Shown: in pieces, positions 52,761 through 64,000 of the stretch
Layout of the letters: each line of letters starts with the position of its first letter
Position numbering within the stretch: position 1 is the stretch's first letter
Assembly (NCBI RefSeq): GCF_963678975.1
Contig: NC_089281.1
Location: 22,373,375-22,437,374 of the forward strand
Direction of reading: 5' to 3'
Source: Dysidea avara
Taxonomy: Eukaryota > Porifera > Demospongiae > Dictyoceratida > Dysideidae
Length of the DNA stretch: 64,000 nt
Translations under genes and position numbers: made by a program
The notes under the pieces: generated by a model
Told to the model about the DNA's origin: nothing
Databases searched by the model: none
What the model saw: the letters and a program-made list of their open reading frames with translations, nothing else

Positions 52761-54725
52761 GGTGCGGCAATACACAAAGATCATACAACACATTCAGGAG
52801 GATATAGCTAAAATAAGTACCGATCAATCCCACTGATGGTTTGACTTCAGAATACACATGTACACTGAATTGTTCTGCATTCAACAGTTTTAGGACTCCC
52901 TGCTACACAAGCTTGTAGTAGCCTTCTTTTGCAGGTCCCTATAGGGATAGTGACTCAATAATATTATTGGTGACTGATAAAAAAGATTTCTTAATGAATG
53001 TACAAAAATGGATAAGCAGCCACCACACACAGTAAAGAACACTGCTGAAAATTAAAAGAGTCTCCAGGGAGCCTAGAGTGTCTACATGTGATGAAACAGT
53101 AGCCACTATGCACTCCAACCATCAGATGTTTCAGGATCAGTTGCTCTAGCTGGAGTTCCACTGTTGTGTTATTTCATGTTCCTGGTGAAAATGTTTTTTA
53201 GAGCCTAAGATTGCAAGCAGCTGCTCGTTTTCTATTACTATTCTATTACTATTTAGCTAATGGCCTAAGGCACAAATTAATACAAGAACAAGCACCACCT
53301 GGACAATGTATCTAGACTCAGTTGTTCAACACGCTGGTCTTTATATACCTTCACATACAAATCTGACATCTTTTGTTTTAAAATTTAATTGTGATATTAT
53401 ACTTTGCAGTTTTTACTGCTGAATATCTTTAATACACAGCATCCAGTAGTTGATTTATGCTGGCATTATATGTAACTGACCAGTGTACTTAACCATGTGA
53501 GGAATGATCTTCATCAATGATCATTTATAGTATAACAGTGGTGTTGGGTAGACACAGTTCAACTTTACTACGTCGTAGCAGTTCAGTAATTAGTCATCAC
53601 AGCTGCACTAGAGCTGTTTCCATGAATCAAAACCAACCCAAGGGTAAATAGGAACAGAATATCACAAGTTTAAAATTTGGAGCTAAAGTATGCATTTGTA
53701 AATCTTGTAGTTTTTGAACACATTATGGCACAGTAGCTACATTACTGCTTGTACTTGTTTTCTCCACTTCTGGTATAGTGTCACCAATATGGCCCACTGG
53801 GTTGGTCATCTGTATGTACATGCATTTGAGATTCTCACAAGTACTCCAAGTTCTTAATCCTACTGTAGCTAAGGGGGAGCTCTCCAAACCCCTTTTTGGG
53901 TTTATTATTCCATAATGTACATGTCTCAGCATGTGCAGAGAGATGGAAATGGAAGGGAGGCCAGTATAGTATATATATTTTTAAACTGTAGCTACTATTA
54001 AGGCATTTGAAGTATTAGGTGCCCATCCAAGAATACAATTATAGAGGCAACACTTTGGAATATTGAGTGATAATTGTGTAACCATCTAATTATCCTAATA
54101 ATAATGTGATGTCATGAACCACACTATTGCATTGCTGCATTGATTATAATACAATATCTTGCTATTAGGAAAAAAAAGAGTTCAGTTAGTATTAAGACAG
54201 CATAAAGGTAATGGTAAGTAATTTAGAACCTCCTCTATGTATGCTATGTGTGTGTTGATATTCAGGTACATATAATTATTTTGTTTACTTATTACGACGG
54301 TTGTACTGTTCTCGGGTATTCAAGATAAATACCAATTGATCATCCAATCCTGAAAATTCATTGTAATCTTAATGCTTAAAATTGTTTACATACATTTACG
54401 AAAAAAAAAAAACATTAAATAATCAATTTATCACTAATTAAAAATATTGTCATGTGCTGGATTTTAATTTACTATGTAAAGCACGTAGCCTGGATGACAG
54501 TTTCTCAAAATCAAAAGTACCTCTGTTCTGACCGAATGGATCCTATGTGTAATGTAAACAAAATGTCATCACTGATGTATATGATTTAACTGACCCGCAT
54601 TGTGTGTCCTTGTAGACTAGAATTTTTCGTACAGGTATCCAAGTAACCATCATAAAATCCCGTGAAAGATGTCTTGGCCACTTCTCTAAACATAGTGTGA
54701 TAAAAAAAATTGTAAAAAAAATTGT

Positions 54726-54726
<1 letters not shown>
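52761..54726. other. No gene supported; repeat fragments
   Basis: I looked here for a C-terminal UBE2Z exon and found none with the correct phase. A ~65-bp dispersed repeat unit (GGATGACAGTTTCTCAAAAT ...) lies at 54487-54550, also present near 33620. An open minus-strand frame at 53723-53932 has no confirmed splice site. Confidence 0.4.

Positions 54727-54790
<64 letters not shown>
54727..54790. repeat. (GT)n microsatellite abutting UBE2Z exon 5
   Basis: About 30 GT units lie immediately downstream (minus strand) of the last UBE2Z exon found. The exon donor GTAAGT at 54800-54795 is followed a few bases later by (CA)n. Confidence 0.9.
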
Positions 54791-54791
<1 letters not shown>

Positions 54792-54796
54792 ATAAC

Positions 54797-57700
54797 TTAC
54801 AATAGTTTGGGTGGCAGTTTGTTATGTCCCTCTAGACTATTACACACTGCTACCCTGAGTGTCTCATGAGTAATGATGTTGTTGTAGGCTTTTACATCAC
54901 CAGGGTTACGTTCCTATGAATGAAAAATGAAATTGTACCATATATGTAAATGGTCCAGGAATATCAAGAATTACTGTGTTACAAATTATGTACTGAAATC
55001 AAGAAAGTGTCATTGTACATGTGTACACAGTTACACCATTGTTAACACCCTATTGAAGTGGAGTAAGTACATAGCCTTTATTCTGTATTACATGTAATAG
55101 CTAAAAAGGAGAGTGGATTTTTCTCAAGAGAGAAATAACAATTTAACCAACCAGATGATCAGTGATGACAACAAAGGTATCTAGAGCAGAAATGTGCACA
55201 TTAAAAGTTCAGCAAAACAGGGTGTAACACTATGCACCCAAATGGAGTTATAAAATGTTGTTGAGGACTCAGCTTAATGTGTACATACTTAAGTCAACAT
55301 ACATACACCCCATTCACACACACATAAGAGTACCTGTTCACAACCTGGTTCATTATGATATGGTTTCTCATTCATAATAGACTGTATGGATAGTAGTACT
55401 CCTTGTAATGTCTGTGCTGGTGTCCATATGGGACCATACCAAGTCCTAGTAGTGGCACATGTATTGTGTAATATATTATGATGATATACACTGCACACAT
55501 CCAATACATGCAATAATACAGCGTCTTGCATTACGTATACATCAATAAAAAGTCCAGGCCATATGATATGGGTGAGCACCTAAAATCGTGCCTTGTAATG
55601 TCTACGTGCATGTACACTGTTTAAGGTCATACAATCTTCAATTCCTGTGAATAAGGTGTAACAGTTTGGTCGTGCAATGTCAAAAAAGGATTACAGGCTC
55701 ATTTGCCTTCTGTGTATACCCTCCAGTGCCTAACTGATAATAACAATAACAACTTGAGATGTTTCATCAGAAGGACTAGGTGGATGCAGCTCAACAAGCA
55801 AAGCAATAACAATGGTATACCACAAAAAAGTATTTGATACTGCAATGTAAACATAGGAAACCTTTTTTTGTTTTTGTTGGTATTCCATAACACCATCTTG
55901 ATAACATACTGAAGCACTTCATCAAATTTTACTCGTCAAATCCATGTCTGATTCATCACATTGAACTTTACAGAATCAATTTGAAAGCAGAAATGTCTTT
56001 TAAATTGCCAGTGAAACAAATACGCATGCACAAAAATAACCAATCACTCGCAAGTATCTGGTTTTGTAAGGGGATACCTAATTGCTCCACCCCTTTAACA
56101 GCATATTTACAGAAAGTCTGCAAATTGCAGGTTTGCTATTCTACAATTTGTGGACAAACTTCATTGAAGTCTTGCATGGTGTTGGTACTTGCTGCTTGTA
56201 GCCTTGTACCTGTACTTGTATTACTACAAACTTTGGTTTTCAGATGTAACCCAAAAGTTTGATATAGACATTAGAGGCTGTGAACTACTAACTTATGTAC
56301 ATGTTGAGCAGAGCCCTAAAAATCATTTCACAGGATGGAATTACACAATTTCTTGAAATTTGGCTGATTTGTAGCACTGCTTGACCCACTACAGATATTT
56401 CAAAATCTTTTATGACCAATCACAGTTTCCACCATGTGGGAAGCCATAAAATCCAGTCTGTTAAAGTGGAGCCACACTTCTGCTCTTTACACCTTTACTG
56501 TCATCACTAGTCATCCAGTGGCTGAAACGCTATTTCTTTTGAGCCACTTTTTTTCTGAGAGCTCAGTTCAATGTGTACATACTATAACACATTAGAATGC
56601 TTTCCAGCACACAAAAAAAGAATACCAGAGAGCAGACAATTTACCAGTTTAGAGGTGATGGGTACCTGATGATAATGACAACTAAGTTGTCAAAGAATAG
56701 ACTATAGTTTGTAGATGTGTAAAAAAGCTAGGGCTTTGCAAAACAACTACTCTGTGGTGTTTGTAAACCTACATGGGGGCAGTGACATGTCAGCACACTA
56801 AATTGAAAAACAACGAAAAAGTCCACTTTATATAAATGATTGTAGATCATACTTAAAGTTGTCCAGCACACAGGTGGATCTAGGAGACACTGTTAACGTG
56901 GGCATAGGAGACCTGAAGGGGTAAGGAGCTTTTCAAGTTATTCTTTCTCATGATTGAGGTTGGCATGGTTAGATGCATGAAGCACACTTGCATTCAAAGA
57001 TTCTAGTTAGATGTCGAAAAAAAATTAAGATTCAATTTTTATGGTTCATTTTGGCTTTGAATTAATTCATTAGTGAAATCAACTTTTGATAATTGTGTGT
57101 ACTATGTGTTTATTGAGGTAGCTAGCATCATCACAATACACAATAAAAATAATAGAGTATGTTGTGACTGCTCTATTAGAGAATTTCGAACTTCAATTCA
57201 CAGTGTGTAGCCTGTACATAGCTATGATGTTTTTGTTTTATACATATAAATACCCAATAGTTTTCTGTATTTCAATAGAGCATGAACTCCTGATCTGTCA
57301 GTCTGTTTTGGTGTGAATGTAATCTGGGGGGCAAGGGAGAATAGTTGGGGAGGAGGGGTTGCTTGATCATAGTAAACTGAAATTACATAACAATTTTAGT
57401 CACACGATATGTACACACGTGTTATACCAAGAGTTCATAATATATATACATTGAGGAGACCTGCTCGCATATACCCCTGTAGAATAGTGAATTGTAAAGT
57501 AATGACGTTGACAAAGGCGTCGTGGATTATGAGCAACTGTAAAAGTGTGTAAGAATCATTAGCACTGTGCCACACTCGCAATGCTCAGGACAGCTGTATT
57601 CATGAATGGCCAATCCAGTATGAAGGCATGCTTGTACTACAGTGAGCTCGAGTTAGTTCGGTTGCTAGCAATGTTAGGCACATGTTCAATTGATATTATG

Positions 57701-60700
57701 TTGTATCGCAAGTTTTTTTTTTTACAAAAGAACAGTTTTAAAGGTAGGTTTTTGGTGTGTGTTCTATTAGAGTTAGTCGTTCATGTAAATAGCTCATGGT
57801 AGTTGCGCACCCTACTTTCCTTGGCTGCACGACTCACTACCATGAGTCTTGATATATATGTTATGAAGTCTTAGTAATACTCACCCTAGAATACTTAGAC
57901 AGACTTTGCCATTTTGGTACAAGTTGGGATTAAACCGTACTGCACCCCCTCCAGTAGTAAGTAACTTCACTCTTGGAGATTGGTAGGGATAGTTTGGAGG
58001 AAAACGGAGTAGAAAATGAAAGAAACCTCCTTCATAAGGAGTATCGAAAGGACCAATAATCAAAATATCTAACTACAAAAATAGAAATACATAATATTAT
58101 GCTAAGGGAAACATGTACATTATAACATTCAAATGTTGCAAAATTATTGAGTTTGTAAGCAACAACCCTTTCAACAACCAAATTGGCTTTCACACATGCC
58201 TCGTACTGCTAAAGGTTTCACTATTACCATATTATGTAATCAGAGTCTGAACTACATATAGGTTAACAATACGACTCATACATGCTTCAAACTTCAAGGG
58301 ACTAGCTATAGTACGTAGCATACCTGCCACCTCAGCATTAAGCTTATTTGTAACTACATGCCATAGGCATACTAACTAACTAGACAGATGCCATAAACAT
58401 CATGGGGGCAAGCCTGAAGTTTATATTATTGTTATGTATGTACAGTATATTATCATTGGAATTGCTTCTAATGTGTAGGTAATAAAGAAGGTAGAAAGGA
58501 GAGCAATTCTTAGCGTACATTGTACAATGACCATACTTATGCAACCCTGCACACAGCACATTCAGATATTGACATCTATGCAACTATTCCTCAATTGCTA
58601 CTTGCAGTCTAGCAGCTGCTTGACAAAGTTGCAGAAGTTTCATTTTAATATTATGATAAGTAAGAAAAGCTGTGAATGAACATTCTCTTCACAGTCTTAT
58701 ATTTGTTGTATAGGATGGCGGTGTTCAGTTTCAATTGCACGTCTCCTTCACATATATTTGTGGTTTCTCCATCTTCTTTCATCTCTCTAGCTGTTCTGGT
58801 GTTTCAGCATCCCTATGTATTCTAAACAGCTCCCTCCTTCATGCAAGCCTACGTTTTATGATCATCCACTCATAAACGTCAAGGCTGAAGTGAGGTGTTC
58901 ACACATACATCCAACATAGTCTCAGTAATCTACGCTGTTAACTTCGTCATGGCACTAACGATGACAAGTACAAATAAGGAAGCCCAGTGATCTATGCTGG
59001 TAATTTCATCCATGGCATTGATGATGACAAGAAGTCTCGGGATACTACTGCAGCTTTTTGTGACACTTAATAACCTGTAAGGTTTGTTTTCATATTAAAC
59101 TAAGTTAACTTGCTGTGCGATATGTGATGATACAATCTCTCGCTAGGGCTCGCTCCAATAATTTTGCATGCAGTGACTGTTCTATTAAAATATTTGACTG
59201 TTCTATTAAGAGTACACTTGAAGGATCAAATAAGGTGTACCTGATGATAACTTCATGTACTATACAATATACAAGTTAAAGGAGCATATTTAGCAGTTTT
59301 TAAATAAGTTGCATTGAGAGCGATAAAAACCATACCACTAGATGACAGGTCATGTGCTGTTGTATTCTATACACTTTGCAATATGTGGCAGGAGAGTGAA
59401 TAAAAACAGTACTTGTTATAAGCTAGCTACAACCAGTATGGAATAACCAAGCTAAAGGACTGATGGTCGTCTGCCAATAAATCCACATACAGTGTTGCCA
59501 CAATGTAGTATATACAGCCAGTGTTGGAATCATGTAATAATTCTATAATTGTCGGTTGAAATTGCCACAGTGCATACATATATATATATATGGCACCAAA
59601 ACACATAGTAAAAACATCTATAGAAACTTAGGACAGTAATCTCTTCTGTCTAATTGTGCAACAGTCAAAAAGTTCTTACATACTGGAAACAGTGACAAAA
59701 AAAGGTTTAAGTACTATACATAGACCTTTTTATAGCCAATGATACTGGAAGGGTTCCACCAAGCATTGCTTGCATCGCTGACACTTGTATAGTGAAAGAT
59801 CGATGACATAAACTACAATTTGTGTATTACAATACTTATCAGTTACCAATTAAGTATTAGGGTCAAATATATTGCCTTACTTTAGATTATAAGACAAGTA
59901 TAAGAAAAAATTTGGAATTTTAAATTAGATTAGGGACAATGTCAATAAAAAGTACTGAAACAAGCTGGATGATACGTAATGTCCAAATACTGTAAAACAA
60001 TAAGAAGTGAATATCCCTACTGTGCATTGAGTATAGCACAGTAGGGATATTAATTTCTTATTGTTTTACAGTATTTGGACATTACGTACTACTCTGATCC
60101 AGCTTGTTTCAGTACTTTTTATTGCAGCAATATACATTGTCCCTAATCTAATTTAAAATTCCAAATTTTTTCTTATACTTGTTTGTGAAGTTTTTTTTGC
60201 AAGCTCATGACCACTAAATATCTGCTGAGTTAATCACAGCACTATTATACTAGATTATGACTCATACAATGACAACTGATCAGTGGGAGTGGCTCTACAT
60301 AAGCCTGCAGACAATAATGGATGTGGATTTGTGCATACCTACGGATTGATGAATGGGCGTGGCTACAACATGTCTACAGACATTAATTTACGTAAGTGGG
60401 AGTGGATTTGTGCATACCTACACACTGATGAATGGACGTGGCTACCATATGTCTACAGTTTGTAATTTACGTAAGTGGGCGTGGTTCATGAAAGAAGCAG
60501 AGCTACGCTATGTCGTGTAGTAACACGTCCACATTTAATTTAGCACGTGGGGTCAGACCCGGTGTAAAGCAGGACCTGGCTCGATTTAACATTGTTACTA
60601 AATAAACTATATTTATCGACTTACACATTGCAATATAGTTCGCCATGAGTTGCTCTCTCTGATCGATATCAACAGCGAGTCATGTACGCGTGTGTATTTG

Positions 60701-61754
60701 GTGCAACTGGCGACCACGTGTATTCGAATAGTTTGATGCAATATACACTGGTATAGAAGCCGTACTGTAGTCTATTAACACTCAGCGGTAGAACCTTGAC
60801 TGATGGCCATGGTAAAGAAGGATAAAAGGTAAGACAATAGCGCAAGCATTGTATGCTTATCAATATACCAAAGGTTTTTTCTTAAGCGAATTAGAAACGT
60901 TTCTGCAAAAAAATTAGGGCTGTAGCTGTAGCCACTTTTCTGCTACGCTTGACTGAAGGCATCAGGCGGGCAGGTGGGCAGGCAGGCAGGCAGTAGAAAA
61001 TTCTGTTGAATAATATTTTTTCTAAATTCTGTAGCAACTTGACGCAAACGTTTCGGGTCGATCTGAAGACACTTTTGGGCTTGGTTTTACCCAACCAATA
61101 CTGTCATGTTGTTGTGAGGAAAAATCGTGGCAGGTTTTTGGGTTATATTATATCACAGATCGTCCCCACACCTTCGATGTCCCTAATATACAGTACTATC
61201 GTACTGTATGATAAGCAACCAACTTCCTCAGATATATCGTCACCATGACTTTACCATATACTGTACATACAAATTTTCAAGGATGAAATTTTTTACAGCA
61301 AAGCAACCACAAAATTTCGTAAAACAAAATTATATCCCTTGAAAATTTGTACCTGATGACCTACAGCATATATCTTACACACAGTATAAATATCATACCT
61401 TAGTAATATTGTCCTCATCAGGAACTACACAAATCCCAGGTAAAGGATTCTGCAAGATCTTTGACAAATCACTAAAAAAATAAGCATACGTGTCCTATTA
61501 CCATCACAGGTGCAGCAGCTTATGGCTAGTCACATAGACTTACAAAGCAATGTGTAAGATTTCATAATGATCACATAGAGTGGGAGTTGTGGAGGAGAAT
61601 AACTAGCTAATCTTTCAACACTCCGACACACATTCAACTACAAGGCAATACTGGTATCACTTTAAATATGAATTCTTACTTTAAGAAGACAGGAGCCAAA
61701 GATAGCAAAATACCTGGTGAATTATTGGAAGCTCTGACAACTATGTGATCGCAA

Positions 61755-61795
<41 letters not shown>

Positions 61796-62603
61796 AACAG
61801 ATGGTATGAAGCCATAGCTTTGTGTACTATTGGCTTCCATTAAATTTTGTTAGTCTCGTGTGTACTACCAGTATCCACTAGATTCTACAGACTACAATTA
61901 AGTGTGATTATCTGTAAATGCCATCCCACCAGGGGCATGTTTAAAGCCTGTGAATACAGGGAGTCAGAAACATGTAACAAACTCTGAACACAACAAAAAA
62001 TCCGATTACGGTAACTTACTACAGCGTTCATGATAAATAGCCCTCAACTGTACATTTGGCCTGGACGTGTTGCAAAGAAACTGGCAGTTTTCTTTAACAA
62101 ATGTTTAATATTAAACCAATAACTAATGCACCTATCAATGTTAAGCCCCACTACCCCCCTCCCGGGCTTACTAGGGTATTATTGGGGGATTTTGACCTGA
62201 TTTGATCTGAAACTCTGCTCCACTAGTGGGGCATTTGACCGCTCGAAGGTTTAGGCATTTGTTTTAACTTGCAAGCTAAAGGAATTGACCTGTTTCCTAA
62301 AGTGCCTAACAGCCATACTACATGGAGATTTGACCACTAGTTGCTCCCCCATGGGTGGAGAATTTGATTTTTCAAAAAGTCAAATCCCCACCATTTCCCC
62401 CACTACGCCCGGGAGGGGGTAGGTGGGGGATAACATTGATAGGTGCATAAATCAAATCAACTATTATTATATATTTCCTACCTTTGTATTCTAGTGGTAC
62501 AGATTTGGGTTGGCTTTTCTTTGTCCCAGTCAGAGGATTGCAGTGGGTCCCAAGCTGCGTTCAGTTGCTTCACATTGGCTGTAGACCCCGCACCGCCAGC
62601 CAT
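54797..62603 (-). CDS. UBE2Z: Ubiquitin-conjugating enzyme E2 Z (C-terminus incomplete)
   Basis: Exons (minus): 62603-62482, 61471-61399, 58072-57885, 55445-55334, 54913-54797. Phases agree, giving 203 aa if the TAA at 54799-54797 is used. The start [13 protein letters not shown] leads to [18 protein letters not shown], the UBE2Z-specific lead (WDP...DWD). Then come [17 protein letters not shown] and the E2 core [16 protein letters not shown], then [18 protein letters not shown], with catalytic Cys123. Next follow the [20 protein letters not shown] helix, [11 protein letters not shown] and [23 protein letters not shown]2Z takes ubiquitin or FAT10 from UBA6. Vertebrate proteins go on for ~80 residues after this point. 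The exon ends at a perfect donor (CTATT|GTAAGT), so a further exon is expected but was not found. The last six codons and TAA may be intron. Confidence 0.85.
55446..57884. other. UBE2Z intron 3, no feature except a palindromic module
   Basis: AT-rich intron with a block of open frames (55981-56262, 57581-57802) lacking domain content. One copy of the CTCTATTAGAG module lies near 57170. I see nothing else. Confidence 0.4.
59894..60182. mobile_element. Near-perfect long hairpin MITE, TACTTGT-end family
   Basis: The outer ends ACAAGTATAAGAAAAAATTT pair with AAATTTTTTCTTATACTTGT. The two arms (59894 to ~60027 and ~60045 to 60182) are almost identical inverted copies, including GTCCAAATACTGTAAAACAA. 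It shares AGTACTGAAACAAGCTGG with 9291-9579. The high arm identity indicates a recent insertion. Confidence 0.75.
60265..60480. repeat. ~95-bp tandem duplication
   Basis: Two to two-and-a-half units share GGATTTGTGCATACCTAC, GATGAATGG, CGTGGCTAC, TGTCTACAG and TAATTTACGTAAGTGGG. The open frame through it (60 codons) is a by-product. Confidence 0.7.
60600..60840. promoter_or_regulatory. Possible divergent start region inside UBE2Z intron 2
   Basis: On the plus strand, ATG at 60803 opens MAMVKKDKR and meets a good donor (AAAAG|GTAAGAC). On the minus strand, ATG at 60642 opens MANYIA and meets a GTAAGTC donor. Between them lies a CpG-containing stretch with a CCACGTG E-box (60714-60720). No downstream exons could be joined on either side, so this is weak. 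It might instead be an alternative promoter of a gene outside the window. Confidence 0.25.
61254..61352. mobile_element. Short TIR element, AAATTTTCAAGG family
   Basis: ACAAATTTTCAAGGATGAAA at the left is mirrored by ATATCCCTTGAAAATTTGT at the right, with ~50 bp between. It is a shortened member of the family at 13379 and 51804. Confidence 0.5.
61759..61790. repeat. (AT)n microsatellite
   Basis: About 15 AT units in UBE2Z intron 1. Confidence 0.9.
62127..62447. mobile_element. Harbinger-like MITE (TAA duplication) in UBE2Z intron 1
   Basis: The left end TGCACCTATCAATGTTAAGC (then CCCAC) and the inverted right end TGCACCTATCAATGTTATCC (then CCCAC) are flanked by TAA on both sides (62124-62126 and 62448-62450). 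Both arms contain the CCCTCCCGGGC palindrome. The element is 321 bp, with no ORF, and the family is shared with 43902-44113. Confidence 0.75.
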
Positions 62604-62835
62604 TGTGTTATTCCTTTTAAAGCCTTCCAAATCACGTGATTACACTTCAAAACGTGTTGAAAACGTTTGGGTGACGTTGTAACTTTTTTTGCTTAGGTTG
62701 TTTCTTGTTCGGCTCGTAGGACTTTTTTTATTTCGAATTATTTTGTCAAATAGTGGTTTTAGGACCATATTTTGTAGGTTTAAAGATACCCTGGCTAATT
62801 CTGAATCAGGTGCGTATCGTCCAGGGTTGTTTAGC
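62604..62835. promoter_or_regulatory. Divergent promoter, UBE2Z / CREBZF
   Basis: The two start codons lie 232 bp apart facing outward. The stretch contains AATCACGTGATT (62630-62641), a symmetric E-box palindrome, GTGACGTTG (62670-62678, a half-CRE) and TCGGCTCGTAGG. No TATA box is near either start. The E-box is centrally placed and suits a shared bHLH-zip or bZIP input. Confidence 0.6.
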
Positions 62836-63648
62836 ATGAATTTCGACAGTTTGGATGTGTTTGATTTTTCGTTCACAGGGGGCCTAGACGACTTTTGGTC
62901 GAGTGCTAATGATGCCATCGAGAACGAGATGAATGGAGTTATTGGTGACTCTTCAGCCAGTCCCGTAAGCAGCTCTGGTTCGGAAGAACGACCCGGCTCA
63001 TGCGAGGTGAACTACCAACTGCTGCCACATTATCAACAAGGTGATGAACCGCTAACGTCAATATTTTCAGATGATTTTCCTTTGCTTGATGTGGTGTTAG
63101 GCGATGATACGTTGCGGATGAAAAATCAACCGCAGCGTCAGCAGCGTCCAATTACCGAACCACAGTCGGATGATACAAAGATGTCAAGTGTGAAAGAAGA
63201 CGCTGGCTTGAGTGATTTTGAGAAAAGCCGCCGAAATGCTATTGCTGCTAAGAAGAATAGAGAGCGAAAGAAGGCTCAGATGGCTGCTTTGGAAAAAGAA
63301 GTAGAAAGCCTTACTGAGGAAAATTCCAAATACAAGAAACGCTGTTCAACCCTTGAGAATGCAGTACTGACTTTAAACAAAGAGGTTGAGTACTACAAAA
63401 CAGTACTAGCCAATGACAGTGTCTTGGCAAAGCTATTACATAACATTCCTAATGTTCAAGGTGTCAGACTGTCAAGTTCCCTTGGCAAGCGACCAAATGG
63501 CTCAGGCACTTCAACACCATCAAAAATTCCTAAACTAAATGGCTCAACCAGTGGCGGGGTCTGTTTACATGTTTCCAAGGATTCAGTATCACTAGAACTC
63601 TGTGCCCATTGCAGCAGTTTAGCAGGTGCTTCATCAACCAGTAAATAA
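62836..63648 (+). CDS. CREBZF: bZIP transcription factor, CREBZF (Zhangfei) type
   Basis: Single-exon gene, 270 aa from the ATG at 62836. The frame is open further upstream to 62689, but that part is hydrophobic, overlaps the promoter and is unlike the family, so I start at MNFDSLDVFDFSF. The N-terminus is acidic and likely activating. The basic region has NAIAAKKNRERKK (134-146), fitting the bZIP N-x-x-A-A-x-x-x-R rule. The zipper follows with Leu152, Leu159, Leu173 and Leu180. After it come the CREBZF-specific EVEYYKTVLANDSVLAKLL and RLSSSLGKR, then the C-terminal box GGVCLHVSKDSVSLELC. In vertebrates the factor tunes ATF4, unfolded-protein and lipid responses, often as a partner rather than a direct binder. 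No intron interrupts it. The 3' UTR runs to about 63.9 kb. Confidence 0.92.
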   Translation: MNFDSLDVFDFSFTGGLDDFWSSANDAIENEMNGVIGDSSASPVSSSGSEERPGSCEVNYQLLPHYQQGDEPLTSIFSDDFPLLDVVLGDDTLRMKNQPQRQQRPITEPQSDDTKMSSVKEDAGLSDFEKSRRNAIAAKKNRERKKAQMAALEKEVESLTEENSKYKKRCSTLENAVLTLNKEVEYYKTVLANDSVLAKLLHNIPNVQGVRLSSSLGKRPNGSGTSTPSKIPKLNGSTSGGVCLHVSKDSVSLELCAHCSSLAGASSTSK

Positions 63649-64000
63649 AACTTATCCGGATCAAAATTTACAATGAACAGGAAAGTTGATATTTTATGTA
63701 TAATTTGGTGGTGGGATGGGTATTTTAACACTTGACTCAACTTTATGCATACACATCATGCAATTTGTAATGTGTATGTAGAATTGTATATTCCGTTTTG
63801 TTTCTTTTTGCTTAGCTGCCAGTCTGAAGAGAATGGTATCTTGTTCTGGTGGTAATTCCGTGTTATTGTGTATGTGTTGTATGGAAGAAATTAAATAGTA
63901 ATGTATTTATTTTATGGTGTATCATTTCATTGTGTATATCAGTTCATTTCTTTATCACAAACTATTTATTGAAAGCATTAATTATGTTATGCTGTGGAAT
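63649..64000. other. 3' flank of CREBZF
   Basis: AT-rich 3' UTR and flank. AGAAATTAAATAG (63885-63897) is a candidate weak poly(A) context. No other gene is visible before the window ends. Confidence 0.4.

Larger units (their letters stand above)
58073..61398. other. UBE2Z intron 2
   Basis: This 3.3-kb intron carries a hairpin MITE (59894-60182), a ~95-bp tandem duplication (60265-60480) and a TIR element (61254-61352). It also holds a possible divergent pair of tiny first exons around 60642 and 60803. Otherwise nothing is recognised. Confidence 0.45.

Noticed and set aside
53723..53932. Minus-strand frame with CENLKCMYIQMTNPVG, considered as the missing UBE2Z C-terminal exon
   Set aside because: The resemblance is faint, and no acceptor gives the phase needed after the exon 5 donor at 54800.
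62689..62835. Upstream in-frame extension of the CREBZF ORF (49 codons)
   Set aside because: It is hydrophobic, lies in the divergent promoter and does not resemble the family. The ATG at 62836 begins the acidic N-terminus expected.

Overview
The window is eukaryotic, AT-rich, and carries split genes with GT-AG introns (many only 40-60 bp), scattered hairpin MITEs, microsatellites and retroelement debris. The gene set is metazoan: a receptor tyrosine kinase, AGAP-type ArfGAP, THUMPD1, XLF/NHEJ1, UBE2Z, CREBZF and rhodopsin-like 7TM receptors. The compact introns, the MET-like kinase attached to an unrelated ectodomain and the lineage-specific receptors suggest a sponge, probably a demosponge. 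That assignment is inference. Coding exons were joined by hand, and reading-frame phase was carried through every junction.

Layout. 606-773 (+): last exon of an unidentified coiled-coil protein, convergent with 936-6688 (-), a 13-exon receptor tyrosine kinase with a signal peptide, two ten-cysteine Frizzled-like modules, one membrane helix and a MET-like kinase. 6.7-16.5 kb is an accessory desert: hairpin MITE families, a 1.1-kb foldback element with a perfect 9-bp target duplication, a 5'-truncated non-LTR reverse transcriptase, a degenerate ~30-36-bp satellite, and an orphan signal-peptide exon at 16497-16560 (-).

16761-41914 (-) is one AGAP gene of 16 exons (889 aa predicted). Its first intron is 19.55 kb and hosts, on the opposite strand, a tandem pair of 7TM receptor genes, one intact (32169-33221) and one broken (35094-36145). 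It also holds several DNA-transposon relics with readable target duplications, two of which can be compared with the paralogous copy.

The AGAP start faces THUMPD1 (42206-44527, +) across 291 bp, followed on the same strand by XLF/NHEJ1 (44957-48555). 48.6-54.7 kb holds no intact gene: (TG)n/(TGAG)n tracts, a MITE with a 5-bp duplication, a fossil reverse transcriptase and a broken duplicate of two UBE2Z exons. UBE2Z itself (54797-62603, -) is long-introned, seems to lack its C-terminal exon, and shares a 232-bp divergent promoter with the single-exon bZIP gene CREBZF (62836-63648, +).

The housekeeping genes (tRNA acetylation adaptor, DNA end-joining factor, E2 enzyme, Arf regulator, stress bZIP factor) have no evident shared pathway. 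The clearest organisational theme is paired divergent promoters plus large introns that collect mobile elements and nested genes.
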